Made by a program: the position numbers and the translations under genes
The notes under the pieces: generated by a model
What the model was told of the DNA's origin: nothing
The model's input: only the letters and a program-made list of their open reading frames with translations
Database searches by the model: none
DNA from: Streptomyces kanamyceticus
Lineage (GTDB): Bacteria; Actinomycetota; Actinomycetes; Streptomycetales; Streptomycetaceae
Assembly (NCBI RefSeq): GCF_008704495.1
Contig: NZ_CP023699.1
Location: forward strand, 7,502,001-7,566,000
Direction: 5' to 3'
Length of the DNA stretch: 64,000 bases
Shown here: piece by piece, positions 63,653-64,000 of the stretch
How the letters are laid out: each line of letters opens with the position of its first letter
How positions within the stretch are numbered: position 1 is the stretch's first letter

Positions 63653-64000
63653 GTGGTCGTACTCGCGGCGCTGACGGCGTTCGGCGGTCTTGTCGCGGTC
63701 CTCGCGGGCGCGTACGGCCTGCGGCAGACCCGGCGCATCAGCGCCGCGGGAGCTGTGGCGCAGGCCCTGGTCAAGGCCGCGCCACCGGGCGCCGAGCGGC
63801 CCACGCTGCAGTTCGAGACCGGCGAAGGGCGGGTCGTCGAGGTCGTCTCGCCCGTGCCTCCCACCCGGCGCAGGCCGCTCGCGTCGGGCGACCTGGTGCA
63901 CCTCGCGTACGACACCGAGGACCCGCGCGAGACGGTGCTGCTCGGCGGCGAGCGCACGGGGCTCGACCGGGCCTTCGTGGGCGCGGGTCTCGCGCTCGTC
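63653..64000 (+). CDS. Membrane protein of unknown function, DUF3592-like (3' truncated by window)
   Basis: 116 codons visible from GTG 63653, preceded by GGGGGAGG at 6 nt. An N-terminal membrane helix ('VVLAALTAFGGLVAVLAGAYGL') is followed by a beta-rich domain: 'TLQFETGEGRVVEVVSPVPP' and 'LASGDLVHLAYDTEDPRETVLLG', the pattern of DUF3592 proteins; a second hydrophobic segment begins at the window end ('AFVGAGLALV'). 49 bp behind coaE. Confidence 0.8.
   Translation, partial: MVVLAALTAFGGLVAVLAGAYGLRQTRRISAAGAVAQALVKAAPPGAERPTLQFETGEGRVVEVVSPVPPTRRRPLASGDLVHLAYDTEDPRETVLLGGERTGLDRAFVGAGLALV

Overview
The window reads as a chromosomal segment of a Streptomyces species. It has very high GC with strong third-position GC bias, many GTG starts, Tat and lipoprotein signal peptides, HrdB-type promoters, and two families of short intergenic repeats that I recall from Streptomyces genomes. 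The order pyk - tRNA-Leu - pdtaR - livFGMHK - thioesterase - fdhF - polA - rpsA - coaE matches, from memory and unchecked, the S. coelicolor SCO2014-SCO1996 neighbourhood, so the right half looks like conserved core. I see no prophage, CRISPR array or transposase.

Layout. 0-2.7 kb: 3' part of a sugar ABC importer operon (binding protein, two permeases) ending in a 20-bp terminator hairpin. 2.8-9.6 kb: a two-gene unit encoding a protein with a perfect 43-residue repeat, a small secreted protein, an SDR oxidoreductase, a TerF-like VWA protein, a secreted tyrosine phosphatase, and a divergent MarR/MFS efflux pair with two perfect 20-bp palindromic operators. 9.6-14 kb: a cold-shock protein, a DEAD-box RNA helicase, a pentapeptide-repeat protein with a Cys-rich head, and a putative metallopeptidase. 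14-20.3 kb: secreted trypsin (SprT type), a 1030-residue GH101 endo-alpha-N-acetylgalactosaminidase and a GH35 beta-galactosidase with a divergent AraC regulator, a possible glycoprotein-degrading group. 21-32 kb: chorismate mutase, aminopeptidase N, an NmrA-like protein, a translationally coupled PLP decarboxylase / N-monooxygenase pair (half of a hydroxamate siderophore pathway without its acyltransferase or synthetase), an SGNH hydrolase, a Tat-exported 5'-nucleotidase-like phosphatase and a SIMPL protein.

32-45.5 kb: pyruvate kinase, an alkylsulfatase whose Tat signal is separated from the enzyme by a one-base frameshift, a LAGLIDADG-type protein beside tRNA-Leu(CAA), the ANTAR antiterminator PdtaR, the complete livKHMGF branched-chain amino-acid importer with a hairpin between livK and livH, a coupled lipoprotein/membrane-protein pair and a PaaI-type thioesterase. 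45.5-64 kb: an FdhF/YdeP molybdoenzyme, polA, a beta-lactamase-fold protein, a transglycosylase with Ig-like repeats behind a structured leader, a 44-residue membrane peptide, a DUF3068 protein, methyltransferase-hrpB, rpsA with a good promoter and long leader, a beta-helix protein, a PAC2 protein, coaE and a truncated membrane protein.

No single striking new system stands out. The best leads are the 43-residue LW repeat protein and its partner, the orphan decarboxylase/N-monooxygenase operon, the frameshifted sulfatase, the tRNA-linked LAGLIDADG gene, and several operator-like palindromes without an assigned regulator. Several genes also carry a -10-like hexamer 6-8 nt before the start codon, which predicts leaderless mRNAs.
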